Source: M3007 sp964630705
GTDB lineage: Bacteria > Bacteroidota > Bacteroidia > Chitinophagales > Saprospiraceae
Direction: 5' to 3'
DNA length: 17,414 bases
Assembly (NCBI GenBank): GCA_964630705.1
Contig: CAZVZH010000081.1
Span: 1 to 17,414 of the forward strand
Position 1 is the first letter of the stretch; each line of letters begins with the position of its first letter. The translations under genes and the position numbers were made by a program. Under the pieces are notes generated by a model, which had not been told where the DNA came from, searched no databases, and saw only the letters and a program-made list of their open reading frames with translations. Of the stretch, positions 1 to 8,700 are shown piece by piece.

Positions 1-194
1 AGCAGAAAATCGCCTTCGTAGTTGGTGATGGTGCCGCCGCCGATATTGACCAGCGCGACGGCCGCTCCGATCAGCTCCTCGCCGGTATCATTGTCCAACA
101 CTTTACCCCGGATGTTGATTTGAGCTTGGGTAGCGTTGGCGCCCAGTAGCAGGATTAAAACGACGACACTGAAAATCTTGTAAAATGGCTTCAT
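1..194 (-). CDS. Partial secreted protein with carboxypeptidase-regulatory-like N-terminus, probably a TonB-dependent receptor
   Basis: Only the first 64 codons lie in the window, and the gene continues past base 1. The ATG is at 194-192. The product begins MKPFYKIF, followed by a hydrophobic stretch and a likely signal peptidase I site after residues TQAQ (about residue 25). From about residue 26 it reads as the start of a CarboxypepD_reg-like beta-sandwich: INIRGKVLDNDTGEELIGA, then VALVN and a TxxxGxF pattern. In Bacteroidota this domain at the mature N-terminus is typical of SusC-type and other TonB-dependent outer-membrane receptors. It also occurs in other outer-membrane and secreted proteins, so the receptor call is an inference. 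The gene lies 213 bp downstream of the regulator gene on the same strand. No TAnnTTTG element was found upstream of it. Confidence 0.7.
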   Translation of the reverse strand, partial: MKPFYKIFSVVVLILLLGANATQAQINIRGKVLDNDTGEELIGAAVALVNIGGGTITNYEGDFL

Positions 195-371
195 ACACTT
201 GTTGAATTCGTTTTCAGATAATATTTTTTGCACGTACGCTTTTTCAAAAACTCTGTTTGCCTCGCAAAAAAAGCAATAAAATTTGATTCGGGTTTAAAAT
301 TACAGAACCCGTTCGAAGGTCGGAGGATTCAGCAAAGAAATAAATTTTCCAGTCCACATATTCGGTCAATT

Positions 372-384
372 GCCGACAGTCGGC
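372..384. promoter_or_regulatory. Short perfect palindrome 3' of the regulator gene
   Basis: GCCGACAGTCGGC is a 6+1+6 palindrome that starts 24 bases past the regulator stop, in the gap before the left-edge gene. As RNA it could form only a 5-bp stem with a 3-base loop, and no T-run follows on the minus strand, so it is not a good terminator. It could be a small operator or chance. Confidence 0.2.
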
Positions 385-407
385 CCAAGAAAATTCAGGT
401 GCCGGGC

Positions 408-3290
408 TTAAATCTGCAGTAAAAAATCCACCAGGTTTTCTTCGTTGTTCAAGTTGAGTTTGCGGCGCAAGCGATAACGGCTCCCTTCCACGCCGCGCAC
501 AGAGATGTTCATCAGGTGCGCAATTTCTTTGGTGTTCAGGTTCATGCGCAGGTAGGCGCAGAGGCGGTAGTCGTTGGGGCTGAGTTGGGCATACTTTTCG
601 CGCAGGCGTTTGAGAAAATCGCCGTGTACCTCGTCGAAATGCAGGGCAAACTGCTCCCAGTCCTGGTCGGTGCGCTCGTCCATTTGCAACAAACGCAGCA
701 ATCGCTTTACATCTTTTTGCAAATTTTCGGGCGATATTCCGGGTTGAAGCAAGCGTTCGAGGCCCTCCTGCACGCCGGCCATCATCTCGCCTTTTTGCAC
801 CAAATGCATGGTTGCCAGGGCAAGTTCCTGGTTTTTATGCCGGATTTCAGCTTCAAGTTTTTCATTTTGCAGGTGTACGAGCGCTTGCTCGCTTTTTTCT
901 GCGCGTTGGCGCTGCGCAGCCTCCTTCTGGAGGTGCTGCTCGGTAAGCGCTGCTTTTTCCCGTTCGAACCGGCGGCGCTGCCCGCGCGCCAAGGCGACCA
1001 AGCCTGCCAGGGCCAGCAAGCCGTACACAACCAACGCCAGCGGGCTGGCATACCAGGGCGGCAGCACCCGCCATTCGAACACCGCCGGCGCGCTTTCGCG
1101 GCCTTGCTCGTCGCGGGCTTTCACCCAGAACTTATAGCGGCCGGGGGGCAAGTGCGACAAATCGCGCTCGGTTTTCGCCGACCAGACCGACCATTCTTTT
1201 TCCAATCCCTCCAACCAACTGCTGTATTCAATGTGCCGGCTTTCGCCATAGGCGGCCGCAGCGAACACCAACCGCAGGCTCCCATTGGCGTAGGCTAGCT
1301 CCGGCGCCTCCCCTTGCCCGCCAAATCCGCCAAACAACAAACTATCGCCAGATTGAGGCAGTTGTACGCGACAAATGTGCAATTCGAGCGCGGTATCCAC
1401 GTGTTCAAGTCGGTTAATGGATAAGTGCATAAACCCTTTTTCCACACCAAAAAACACATTGTTGGAGTCGAATGGGTAGATGTGCTCGAAGCCGCCCACC
1501 ATCTGGCTGTTCAATTGTGGAAAAAGTTGGGCCCGAACGCTTTTACCCAAGCCTTCATCCCGCACCCACAACACGCCGGTTTGTTCGCCATGCACAAACC
1601 AGATGTTGCCCCGGCCGTCTTCGCGCAGGTAGCGGGTGCGTAGGCCCCGGCCAAAGTAGGGTTCAAATTCTGCTGCTCCGGAAAATCGGTCGCTGGCTGG
1701 GTCGTACCGAAATACGTTTTGTTCGCCAGCAACCAGCGGTCTGCCGCCGACCTGAAAAATATAGTTGAATAAATCCGAAGGCAGGCCCGCTGCCCGCCCA
1801 AACAAGCGAATTTCCCGCGCCGGCGCCCCCGGTCGAAAGCCCACGCGGTACACGCCCCGGTACGGATGCGACACCCAAAGGCAGGAGTCGCCCTCCGGCA
1901 CCAAAATGCGGCACGACTCCTCCAGCCCCGCCAGTTTACCCTGCCATTGCCAGTGCCCGCGGCCCACCGGCCGGAAAGCAGAAAGCCCGTCGTATTGCCC
2001 GGCCAGGAGCAGGCTGTCGTTGAGGCGGACAAATTTCCAGGTGCCGGTGCGCGAACCCAGGGCTTGCAAGCCGCCGGGCTGCACCCGGAAAGCGCCTTCG
2101 TGGTGCCCTAGCAGGAGCGCACCGCCGATCACGTCCAGGCCCCATACCTGGCCGGTGCTGCCGGGCACTAATTGAAAGGACCGGCGGTCGAAAGGGTCGT
2201 AATAGGGTTGCCAGGGCATTTGGTACAAGCCGTTGGAAGTACCCAGGTACAACCGGCCGTCGAACACTCGGGCGATGTAACCCGTTCCCTCCAGATCGCC
2301 GTCGGGTAAAATGCGGTAAAACGGCGCGTTGATTTCTACATAATCAACGCCGTTGTCGAGCCCGAGCCAGAGGTTGCCCGCCCGGTCGGGGTAAAGGCTC
2401 AGCACATTGTTGTTTTGCAAACCCGCGCCTTTGTGCAGCCACAACAGCGGCCGGCGGCTGGCATCCAGCACGACCAAGCCGCCCAGATTGGTGCCAAGAG
2501 CCAACTTTTGCCCATCGAGCACAGCCGCCGAGTAAATTCGTTTTTCTTTAAAAAAAGCGTCGCAGGAAGTTGTCCAAGGCCGAAGTTGCCCGCCGGCCAA
2601 ACTAAACAAGCCGTATTTGAGCGTCGCCACCAGTATAGTATCGCCCACCCAGGGCAGCAAGGCCGACACCAGGCCCGGGGGGTGGGCGCCGTTCCAGCTG
2701 CCAAACTGCCGGCCGTCAAACTGCAAAATTCCCTTTTGGGCATCGTGCAAAAGCAACAAGCCTTGCACAACCTCCAGCAACTCGAGCGAAGCGCCGGTAT
2801 GCACCACCGACATGGACGCCTTTGATGGATCGTAACAAAACACCCGGTCGGAGGTGCGAAAAAAGTAGCGGTTTTGGAAAAACACGATGTCCCACACGTC
2901 GGCAAAATTCCGCTGCGTCGGATCGATCAAGGCCAGCAACGAACGGTACTCCAAGCGCCCGGCGGCATCGGGATAAAAATACCCCAGCTCGCCTTGGCCG
3001 CCAACATAAACCCGGCCCTCCGGAGCAACCAGTAAGGATCGCAGGCAGGTTTTGTTGGAAATGGGGTGCAGGTCCCAGAGCACACCATCGTATACCAGCA
3101 GCCCTTCGTTGTTTGCCAGAAAGATGACGCCCTGCCGGTTTTGCCCGATTTGCCAGGATTGTGTACCCGCCCGGTACTCCGTTTTGGGGAAATGTTGCAC
3201 AGGCGGCAAGCCCAAATTGGACGGCTGGGCCCAGCCTGAAGCGGCGACTGCCAAGTAAACAATCAGAAAAAGCGAGCGGTTCGACAACAT
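408..3290 (-). CDS. Membrane-tethered one-component regulator: propeller sensor, Y_Y_Y domain, LuxR-type HTH
   Basis: This 960-residue protein probably senses a ligand in the periplasm and binds DNA in the cytoplasm. A signal peptide covers about residues 1-21, ending at GWAQ. Residues of about 25-660 carry short propeller-type repeats, with phrases such as NRQGVIFLANNEGLLVYDG, DRAGNLWLGLDNGVDYVE and DGRGNIWFVHGEQTG. A Y_Y_Y (triple tyrosine) domain follows at about 680-742, with SSWLEGLEKEWSVW and LPPGRYKFWVKARD. One membrane helix lies near 747-767, then a basic patch and a coiled coil to about 850. The last 65 residues form a LuxR/GerE-like HTH (LSPNDYRLCAYL, TKEIAHLMNIS, GVEGSRYRLRRKL). 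No histidine kinase or receiver domain is visible, so it differs from hybrid two-component regulators of PULs. It is transcribed divergently from the PUL, which makes it the likely local regulator. The ATG at 3290 gives a good signal peptide. Confidence 0.88.
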   Translation of the reverse strand: MLSNRSLFLIVYLAVAASGWAQPSNLGLPPVQHFPKTEYRAGTQSWQIGQNRQGVIFLANNEGLLVYDGVLWDLHPISNKTCLRSLLVAPEGRVYVGGQGELGYFYPDAAGRLEYRSLLALIDPTQRNFADVWDIVFFQNRYFFRTSDRVFCYDPSKASMSVVHTGASLELLEVVQGLLLLHDAQKGILQFDGRQFGSWNGAHPPGLVSALLPWVGDTILVATLKYGLFSLAGGQLRPWTTSCDAFFKEKRIYSAAVLDGQKLALGTNLGGLVVLDASRRPLLWLHKGAGLQNNNVLSLYPDRAGNLWLGLDNGVDYVEINAPFYRILPDGDLEGTGYIARVFDGRLYLGTSNGLYQMPWQPYYDPFDRRSFQLVPGSTGQVWGLDVIGGALLLGHHEGAFRVQPGGLQALGSRTGTWKFVRLNDSLLLAGQYDGLSAFRPVGRGHWQWQGKLAGLEESCRILVPEGDSCLWVSHPYRGVYRVGFRPGAPAREIRLFGRAAGLPSDLFNYIFQVGGRPLVAGEQNVFRYDPASDRFSGAAEFEPYFGRGLRTRYLREDGRGNIWFVHGEQTGVLWVRDEGLGKSVRAQLFPQLNSQMVGGFEHIYPFDSNNVFFGVEKGFMHLSINRLEHVDTALELHICRVQLPQSGDSLLFGGFGGQGEAPELAYANGSLRLVFAAAAYGESRHIEYSSWLEGLEKEWSVWSAKTERDLSHLPPGRYKFWVKARDEQGRESAPAVFEWRVLPPWYASPLALVVYGLLALAGLVALARGQRRRFEREKAALTEQHLQKEAAQRQRAEKSEQALVHLQNEKLEAEIRHKNQELALATMHLVQKGEMMAGVQEGLERLLQPGISPENLQKDVKRLLRLLQMDERTDQDWEQFALHFDEVHGDFLKRLREKYAQLSPNDYRLCAYLRMNLNTKEIAHLMNISVRGVEGSRYRLRRKLNLNNEENLVDFLLQI

Positions 3291-3360
3291 GACTACCGGT
3301 CCATTGTGCCGCCAAGGTACAACAAAGGCAGAAATGTCGGCCCGGGCTCGAAACAGGGCC

Positions 3361-3457
3361 TTGTCGTACTGTTGTCGTAGTGATTAGTGTCAGCTGCGAA
3401 ATCTTGTCGTATCCATTTATGGTGGGCCAGAACAGACAACAGCCTAATTTTGTCGCA
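3361..3457 (+). promoter_or_regulatory. Cluster of TTGTCGTA direct repeats (candidate operator)
   Basis: In the divergent region TTGTCGTA occurs exactly at 3361-3368, 3372-3379 and 3404-3411, and as TTGTCGCA at 3450-3457. Start-to-start spacings are 11, 32 and 46 bases; the first two are near whole helical turns. An inverted copy with one mismatch (TACAACAA) lies at 3318-3325. Another exact copy is at 3538-3545, just inside the next gene, where it may be coincidental. The site between a regulator and the locus it probably controls suggests binding by the LuxR-type HTH. This is inferred from position and repetition only. Confidence 0.5.
3445..3452 (+). promoter_or_regulatory. Candidate Bacteroidota -7 promoter element for the PUL
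   Basis: TAATTTTG matches the Bacteroidota -7 consensus TAnnTTTG exactly. It would place a transcription start near 3459, about 50 bases before the ATG at 3510. No clear TTG -33 element is present about 19-20 bases upstream, which would fit an activator-dependent promoter. The fourth TTGTCG-type repeat overlaps its end. Confidence 0.4.
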
Positions 3458-3509
3458 CCCAACCTCGCTTTCAGCCAAATGATGTTTTAAAACCAACCAA
3501 CATATTGAT

Positions 3510-5570
3510 ATGCTTAAACTCAGACTCTTTCTTCTGTTTGTCGTAACCTGTAGCGGCAAAATTTTTGCCCAAACCACGGTGCTCGACTTTGAAACCCCAG
3601 CCACTACCACCACCTTCCAATACTTCGGCAGTTCCATAGACGGCCAAAAAACAGTAACGGTTGCCAACCCCAACCCCGACGCCGTCAACGGCAGCGCAAC
3701 CGTACTGGAATTCAAAAAACCGACCGGCGCGCAAACCTGGGCCGGCGCTTTTTCCAGCCCCAACCCCACCACGCCGGTCAACGTCACCAGCAGCACCAAA
3801 GTGTCTATCATGGTGCACCTCGATCACATCGGCAGCCTTTCACTCAAGTTAGAAGGCGCTGTTTCGGGCGCTCCCAACTGGTTCCAAACCCGCGCCAACA
3901 CCGTCGTTAACGGTTGGGAAAAACTCACCTTCGACCTGACGCTGCCCTCGGAAGAGGGCCCCAATCAGGTGGGCGCCGGACAGGTTTACCAAACCGTTAC
4001 CCTGTTCGTCGACTTTGGTAACAGCCCCTCGGCCGATCAGGTGTCGTACCTCGACAACATTGTCGTCGAACCCAGCATTGTCTGCAAAACCATCCTCGAC
4101 TTCGAGGCGCCGGCCACCACCACCACCTTCCAATATTTCGGCAGCTCCATCGACGGTCAAAAGTCTACCGTAGTGGCCAACCCCAACCCCAGCGGTATCA
4201 ACACCAGCGACACGGTGCTGCTGTTCCGCAAACCCGCCAACTCCCAAACCTGGGCCGGCGCTTTCTCCAGCCCCAACCCCGCCACACCTGTCAACCTGAC
4301 CAACGGCGGCACCATCAAAGTAAAAGTACACACCAGCCACCCCGGCAACCTTGGCCTTAAACTTGAAGGCTCCAGCACCGGCGGCCCAAACTGGCTCACT
4401 ACCCAGCCGATCGACTCGCTCAACCAATGGGTCGAACTCAGCTTTAACCCTGACCTCCCCTCCTTAGACCCACCCAACCAACCGGCCAAAGGCCATATTT
4501 ACAACACTATTACCCTGTTTTTCGACTTCGGAACCAGCTTCCCAATTGATCAGACGTACTACCTCGACGACATTGTGGTGTGTACCAGCGGCGCCACGCC
4601 CCAAGCCGACGTGTATTTTAACGTCGACATGAACCAGTACGCCGGCGCCTATACCAACGTGTACGTCAGCGGCAACTTCAACAACTGGTCGGGCGATGCC
4701 AACCAACTGACCGACCCTGACGGCGACAAAATTTTCAGCACGAAAATCAAACTGCCCGTCGGCCTTTACGAATACAAATACACCCTCGACAATTGGGCAG
4801 CCGAGGAGCAATTCCCGCCATCGTCTGCCTGCACCAACACCACTTTCGATGGGCCCAATGTGTTGACCAACCGCAAACTCGCCCTGGCTACCGACAGCAC
4901 CGTCATCGGACCTGTTTGCTTCAATAGCTGTTACACCTGCGGCAATGCCGTAAAAATCACCTACAACCTGGGCATGAACAACAACACCCCCGACCCGGGC
5001 GGCGTCTTCCTCGCCGGCGGCCCAGAGTTCGGCGCGCCCAACGAGCGCTTCCGCTTGACCGACGACGACAACAACGGCGTGTACAGCATCACCATCGAGC
5101 GCCAACGCGGCTACGGCGGGTACTTTACCTTCACCAACGGCCCCTGCGGCGATTTTTCCTGTAAAGAAAACCTCGCTGGTCTGCCCTGCGGCCAACCACA
5201 AAATTTTAACGACCGGCTCCTGCTCCCCGTCCAGCAAGACACCATCTTGAACACTTGCTTCGGCACCTGCGCCGACAACACCGCCTGCACCAGCAGCGCC
5301 ATCGAACCCAACGGCGCCGCCAGCTGGTTCAGCCTCCGGCCGACCCTCGTCGCCGACCAAACCCTGCTCCGGCTCACCGAAACCACCGCAGGCCCTACCC
5401 GCGTCCGCGTGTTCAGCGCTGCCGGCGCGCTGGTGTGGGAACAAAACTGGTCAGTAACCCCCGAAAGCGCCGTATTGCACACAGCCACCTGGCAACCAGG
5501 CATGTACCTGCTGTTTGTGGAGCAGGGCGCTCGTTTGGGCAATGCGCGGTTTGTTAAAGTCAAAATGTAA
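3510..5570 (+). CDS. Four-module non-catalytic carbohydrate-binding-like protein with T9SS sorting domain
   Basis: This 686-residue secreted protein has a signal peptide at residues 1-21 (ending KIFAQ). Two tandem jelly-roll-like modules occupy about 22-186 and 194-357. They share the opening LDFE.PATTTTFQYFGSSIDGQK, the phrase QTWAGAFSSPNP and the end YLD(N/D)IVV, with a 171-residue period and well over half the positions identical. Two Cys-rich CBM48/E-set-like modules follow at about 364-480 (VYVSGNFNNWSGD, DPDGDKIFSTKIKLPVGLYEYKY) and 484-590 (GGVFLAGG, DDDNNGVYSITI). The last 90 residues resemble a T9SS type A sorting domain (RVRVFSAAGALVWEQ, WQPGMYLLFVE, RFVKVKM). No glycosidase motif is seen. 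LDFE-type modules often accompany GH16 laminarinases in Bacteroidota. As first gene of the PUL it is probably a surface or released beta-glucan-binding protein. The start has an A-rich leader and no Shine-Dalgarno site, as is usual here. Confidence 0.8.
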   Translation: MLKLRLFLLFVVTCSGKIFAQTTVLDFETPATTTTFQYFGSSIDGQKTVTVANPNPDAVNGSATVLEFKKPTGAQTWAGAFSSPNPTTPVNVTSSTKVSIMVHLDHIGSLSLKLEGAVSGAPNWFQTRANTVVNGWEKLTFDLTLPSEEGPNQVGAGQVYQTVTLFVDFGNSPSADQVSYLDNIVVEPSIVCKTILDFEAPATTTTFQYFGSSIDGQKSTVVANPNPSGINTSDTVLLFRKPANSQTWAGAFSSPNPATPVNLTNGGTIKVKVHTSHPGNLGLKLEGSSTGGPNWLTTQPIDSLNQWVELSFNPDLPSLDPPNQPAKGHIYNTITLFFDFGTSFPIDQTYYLDDIVVCTSGATPQADVYFNVDMNQYAGAYTNVYVSGNFNNWSGDANQLTDPDGDKIFSTKIKLPVGLYEYKYTLDNWAAEEQFPPSSACTNTTFDGPNVLTNRKLALATDSTVIGPVCFNSCYTCGNAVKITYNLGMNNNTPDPGGVFLAGGPEFGAPNERFRLTDDDNNGVYSITIERQRGYGGYFTFTNGPCGDFSCKENLAGLPCGQPQNFNDRLLLPVQQDTILNTCFGTCADNTACTSSAIEPNGAASWFSLRPTLVADQTLLRLTETTAGPTRVRVFSAAGALVWEQNWSVTPESAVLHTATWQPGMYLLFVEQGARLGNARFVKVKM

Positions 5571-5601
5571 AAAGCCAGATGCCTGCCCAGCCTTCAGCGG
5601 G

Positions 5602-5692
5602 GTAAAAGTCAAAAGGGAGAGCCGTAGCAGGGATGATGGTAGGTTAGCGAATCGAGCCTCCCCTCCGACGCCATCTCCCTTTTGACTTTTAC
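5602..5692. repeat. Perfect 19-bp inverted repeat between the CBM-like and SusC genes
   Basis: GTAAAAGTCAAAAGGGAGA at 5602-5620 is exactly the reverse complement of 5674-5692, with 53 bases between the arms. The transcript could form a long stem 39 bases before the SusC ATG. No T-run directly follows, so it is a poor intrinsic terminator. It may be a processing or stability stem, or a copy of an intergenic palindromic repeat. The TTTTGACTTTT core of the arm resembles repeats at the right end of the window. Confidence 0.8.
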
Positions 5693-5731
5693 ATCCTGAG
5701 TTTTGCATTTTACATTTTTAAAATCAAGAAC

Positions 5732-8700
5732 ATGAAGAAACTATACTTCACCATATTGCTGTGCGGCATGGCCTACAGTTTGGCCGCTCAAATCACCGTC
5801 AGCGGCCAAGTCGTCAACGCCGCTACGAATGAAACCCTGATCGGCGTTACCGTGGCCGTGCAAGGCGCCGCCAGTGGCGCCACGACCGATATCGACGGCC
5901 GCTACCGCGTGGAAGTGCCCGGCCCCGAAGCGGTGTTGGTATTCAACTACACCGGCATGCTGACCCGTTCAGAAACCGTCGGCGCGCGCCGCGAAATCAA
6001 CGTTGCGCTGGAAGAAAACAACTCGCTGATCGAAGAGGTGGTCGTGATTGGTTACGGCTCGCAAAAGCGCAGCAACATCAGCGGCGCCGTCAGCACCGTC
6101 AGCGCCGAGGAAATTGCCGAGTTGCCGGTGCTCCGCGTCGAACAGGCGCTGCAAGGCCGGACGGCCGGCGTGCAGGTCACCCAAAACTCCGGCTCGCCCG
6201 GCAGCCCGCTCACCGTGCGCGTGCGCGGCACCGGCACCATCAACAACAGCGACCCGCTGTACCTGGTCGACGGTATTCCGGTCGACGGGCTCGACTTCCT
6301 CAATCCCAACGATATCGAGAGCATCAACGTGCTCAAAGACGCCGCCTCCGCCGCTATTTACGGCGCCCGGGGCGCCAATGGCGTGGTGCTCATCACCACC
6401 AAAGGCGGCAAAAAAAATGAAGGCGGCCGCATCAACTACGACGCCTATTTCGGCGTGCAAAGCGCCTGGAAAAAAACCAACCTGCTCAGCGCCCGCGAGT
6501 ACGCCATCCTGTCGAACGAAGCCCATGTAAACGCCGGCGCCAAACCCCTGCCCGAATTTGCCAACCCCGATGCCCTCGGGCAAGGCACCGACTGGCTCGA
6601 CGCCATTTTCTCCGACGCGCCCATGAGCAGCCATCAGCTGAGCTTTACGGGGGGCTCAACGAAGTCGTCGTACACCCTTTCGGGCAATTACTTCAACCAA
6701 GACGGCATTGTCGGCGGCGAAAAATCGGGCTTTCAGCGCTACACCGCCCGGCTGAACGCCAACCACGAGGTCAAGTCCTGGCTCAGTATCGGCGCCAACC
6801 TCGGCCTCACCCGGCTCAACCGCCGTTTCCTGCCCGAAAACAATGAATTCACGACCCCGCTGATGCGCGCGCTCAACATGGACCCCGTGACGCCCATCCG
6901 CAAAACCGACGGCACGTATGCCTACTCCCGCTACGCCGACACCGACATCACCAATCCGCTCAACGCCATCGACCAAACACACGACCGCTGGCAAACCAAC
7001 CGCATCGTCGGCGCTGTTTTCGGCGAGCTGAGCCTGGGAAAAAACCTGCGCCTGCGCTCTACCTACAGCACCGACGCCACTTTTGCCGCCCGCAATATTT
7101 TTTACCCCCGCTTCGACCTCAGCAACGACCCCGTGCTCAGCGACGCGCCCGCCGGTGAAAAAAACCTCGTCAACTCCGTCGTGATCGAAAACAACAGCTG
7201 GCGCAGCTGGCAATGGGAAAACGTACTCACCTGGGACCGCCAGTTCGGCGCCCGACACCACCTTACCCTCACCGGCGGCACCACCGCCCTCGAAAACCGC
7301 CACGAATACAGCGGCGGCGCCAACACCAACCTGCCGTCCAACGACCCCGACGACGCTTACATCGCCAACACCATCGACCCCATCAACTCCCAAAGCGCCT
7401 ACAGCGGCGCCAGCGAGTCGGCCCTGTTTTCGTTTTTCGGCCGGGCCAACTACAGCCTCGACGACAAGTACCTGCTCAGCGCCGCTTTCCGCGCCGACGG
7501 CTCCTCGCGCTTCGGCGCCAACAACCGCTACGGCTATTTCCCCGCGGTGTCGGCCGGCTGGATTGTCAGCCACGAAGCCTTTTGGAACTTCCGCGCGTTG
7601 AATTTTTTCAAACTCCGCGCCTCCTGGGGCCAAAACGGCAACGACCGCATCGACAACTATGGCTTCACCACCGTGGTGCTCAGCGGCCAGAATTATACAT
7701 TCGGCCCCAACCAAACGATCACCAACGGCAGCGTACCCCTCACGGTAGCCAACCCCGACCTGAAGTGGGAAACGATCGAACAAACCGACTTTGGCTTCGA
7801 CGCCGAACTGCTCGACGGCCGCTTGTCGTGGACAACCGACTATTACATCAAATCCACCACCGGCATGCTCTATGCCGCGCCCATCCCGCTCACCGTAGGC
7901 GCCGCACCGCCCGCGCGCAACGTAGCCAGCGTGCGCAACCGCGGCTGGGAAACGGCGCTGAACTTCCGCACCCGCGCCGGCGCTTTCCGCTACAGCATCG
8001 GCGGCAACATCGCCTTGGTAAAAAATAAAATCACCAGCCTGGGCGAAGGCGGCGAACCGGTGTTTGCCGGCCGCGTGCAATCGGCCAATGCCAACGTCAC
8101 CAAAACCGAACTCGACCAACCCATCGGCGCCTTTTTCGGCTATGTCACCGACGGCATTTTTCAAAACCAACAGGAAATTGCCGACCACGCTTTTCAACAT
8201 GAAAATACAGCGCCCGGCGACATCCGATTCCGCGACCTGAACGCCGACGGGGTAATCAACGCCGACGACCAAACGTACATCGGCAATCCCACGCCCGACT
8301 TTACCTACGGCATCACTGCCGACCTGGAATGGAAAGGCTTCGACCTGGGCGTATTTCTGCAAGGCAGCCAGGGCAACGAGATTTACAACGCCACCGTGCG
8401 CTACGATTTTACCTATGTGAACCGCCCGGTGTCAGCACTCCACCGCTGGACCGGACCCGGCACCTCCAACACGGAGCCGCGCGTGAGCCTGAGCGATCCC
8501 AATCAGAATGCCCGCGTGTCGGACCGCTTCGTGGAAGACGGCTCGTACCTGCGGCTCAAAAACCTGCAACTGGGCTATTCCCTGCCGCAGGGGCTGTTGC
8601 GCAAAATCCGGGTGGAAAAATTCAGGGTTTATGCCTCGGCCCAAAACCTGTTCACCTTCACCGGATACACCGGCATGGACCCCGAGATCGGGGCCTACAG

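Noticed and set aside
228..422. A 64-codon open frame on the plus strand in the gap between the left-edge gene and the regulator
   Set aside because: It runs over the end of the regulator gene, has no recognisable domain or translation signal, and its composition looks like translated AT-rich intergenic DNA.
4464..5444. A 326-codon open frame antisense to the CBM-like protein gene
   Set aside because: Gly/Val/Ala-rich shadow of a real gene; no start context or domain.
5711..5718. TACATTTT as a -7 promoter element for the SusC gene
   Set aside because: It misses the final G of the consensus, has no correctly spaced -33, and would leave only a few bases of leader before the ATG at 5732.
6656..8362. 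A 568-codon open frame antisense to the SusC-like gene
   Set aside because: High GC at third positions keeps antisense frames open. The translation is low-complexity (Val/Gly/Ala rich) with no domain, while the sense strand encodes a clear SusC.
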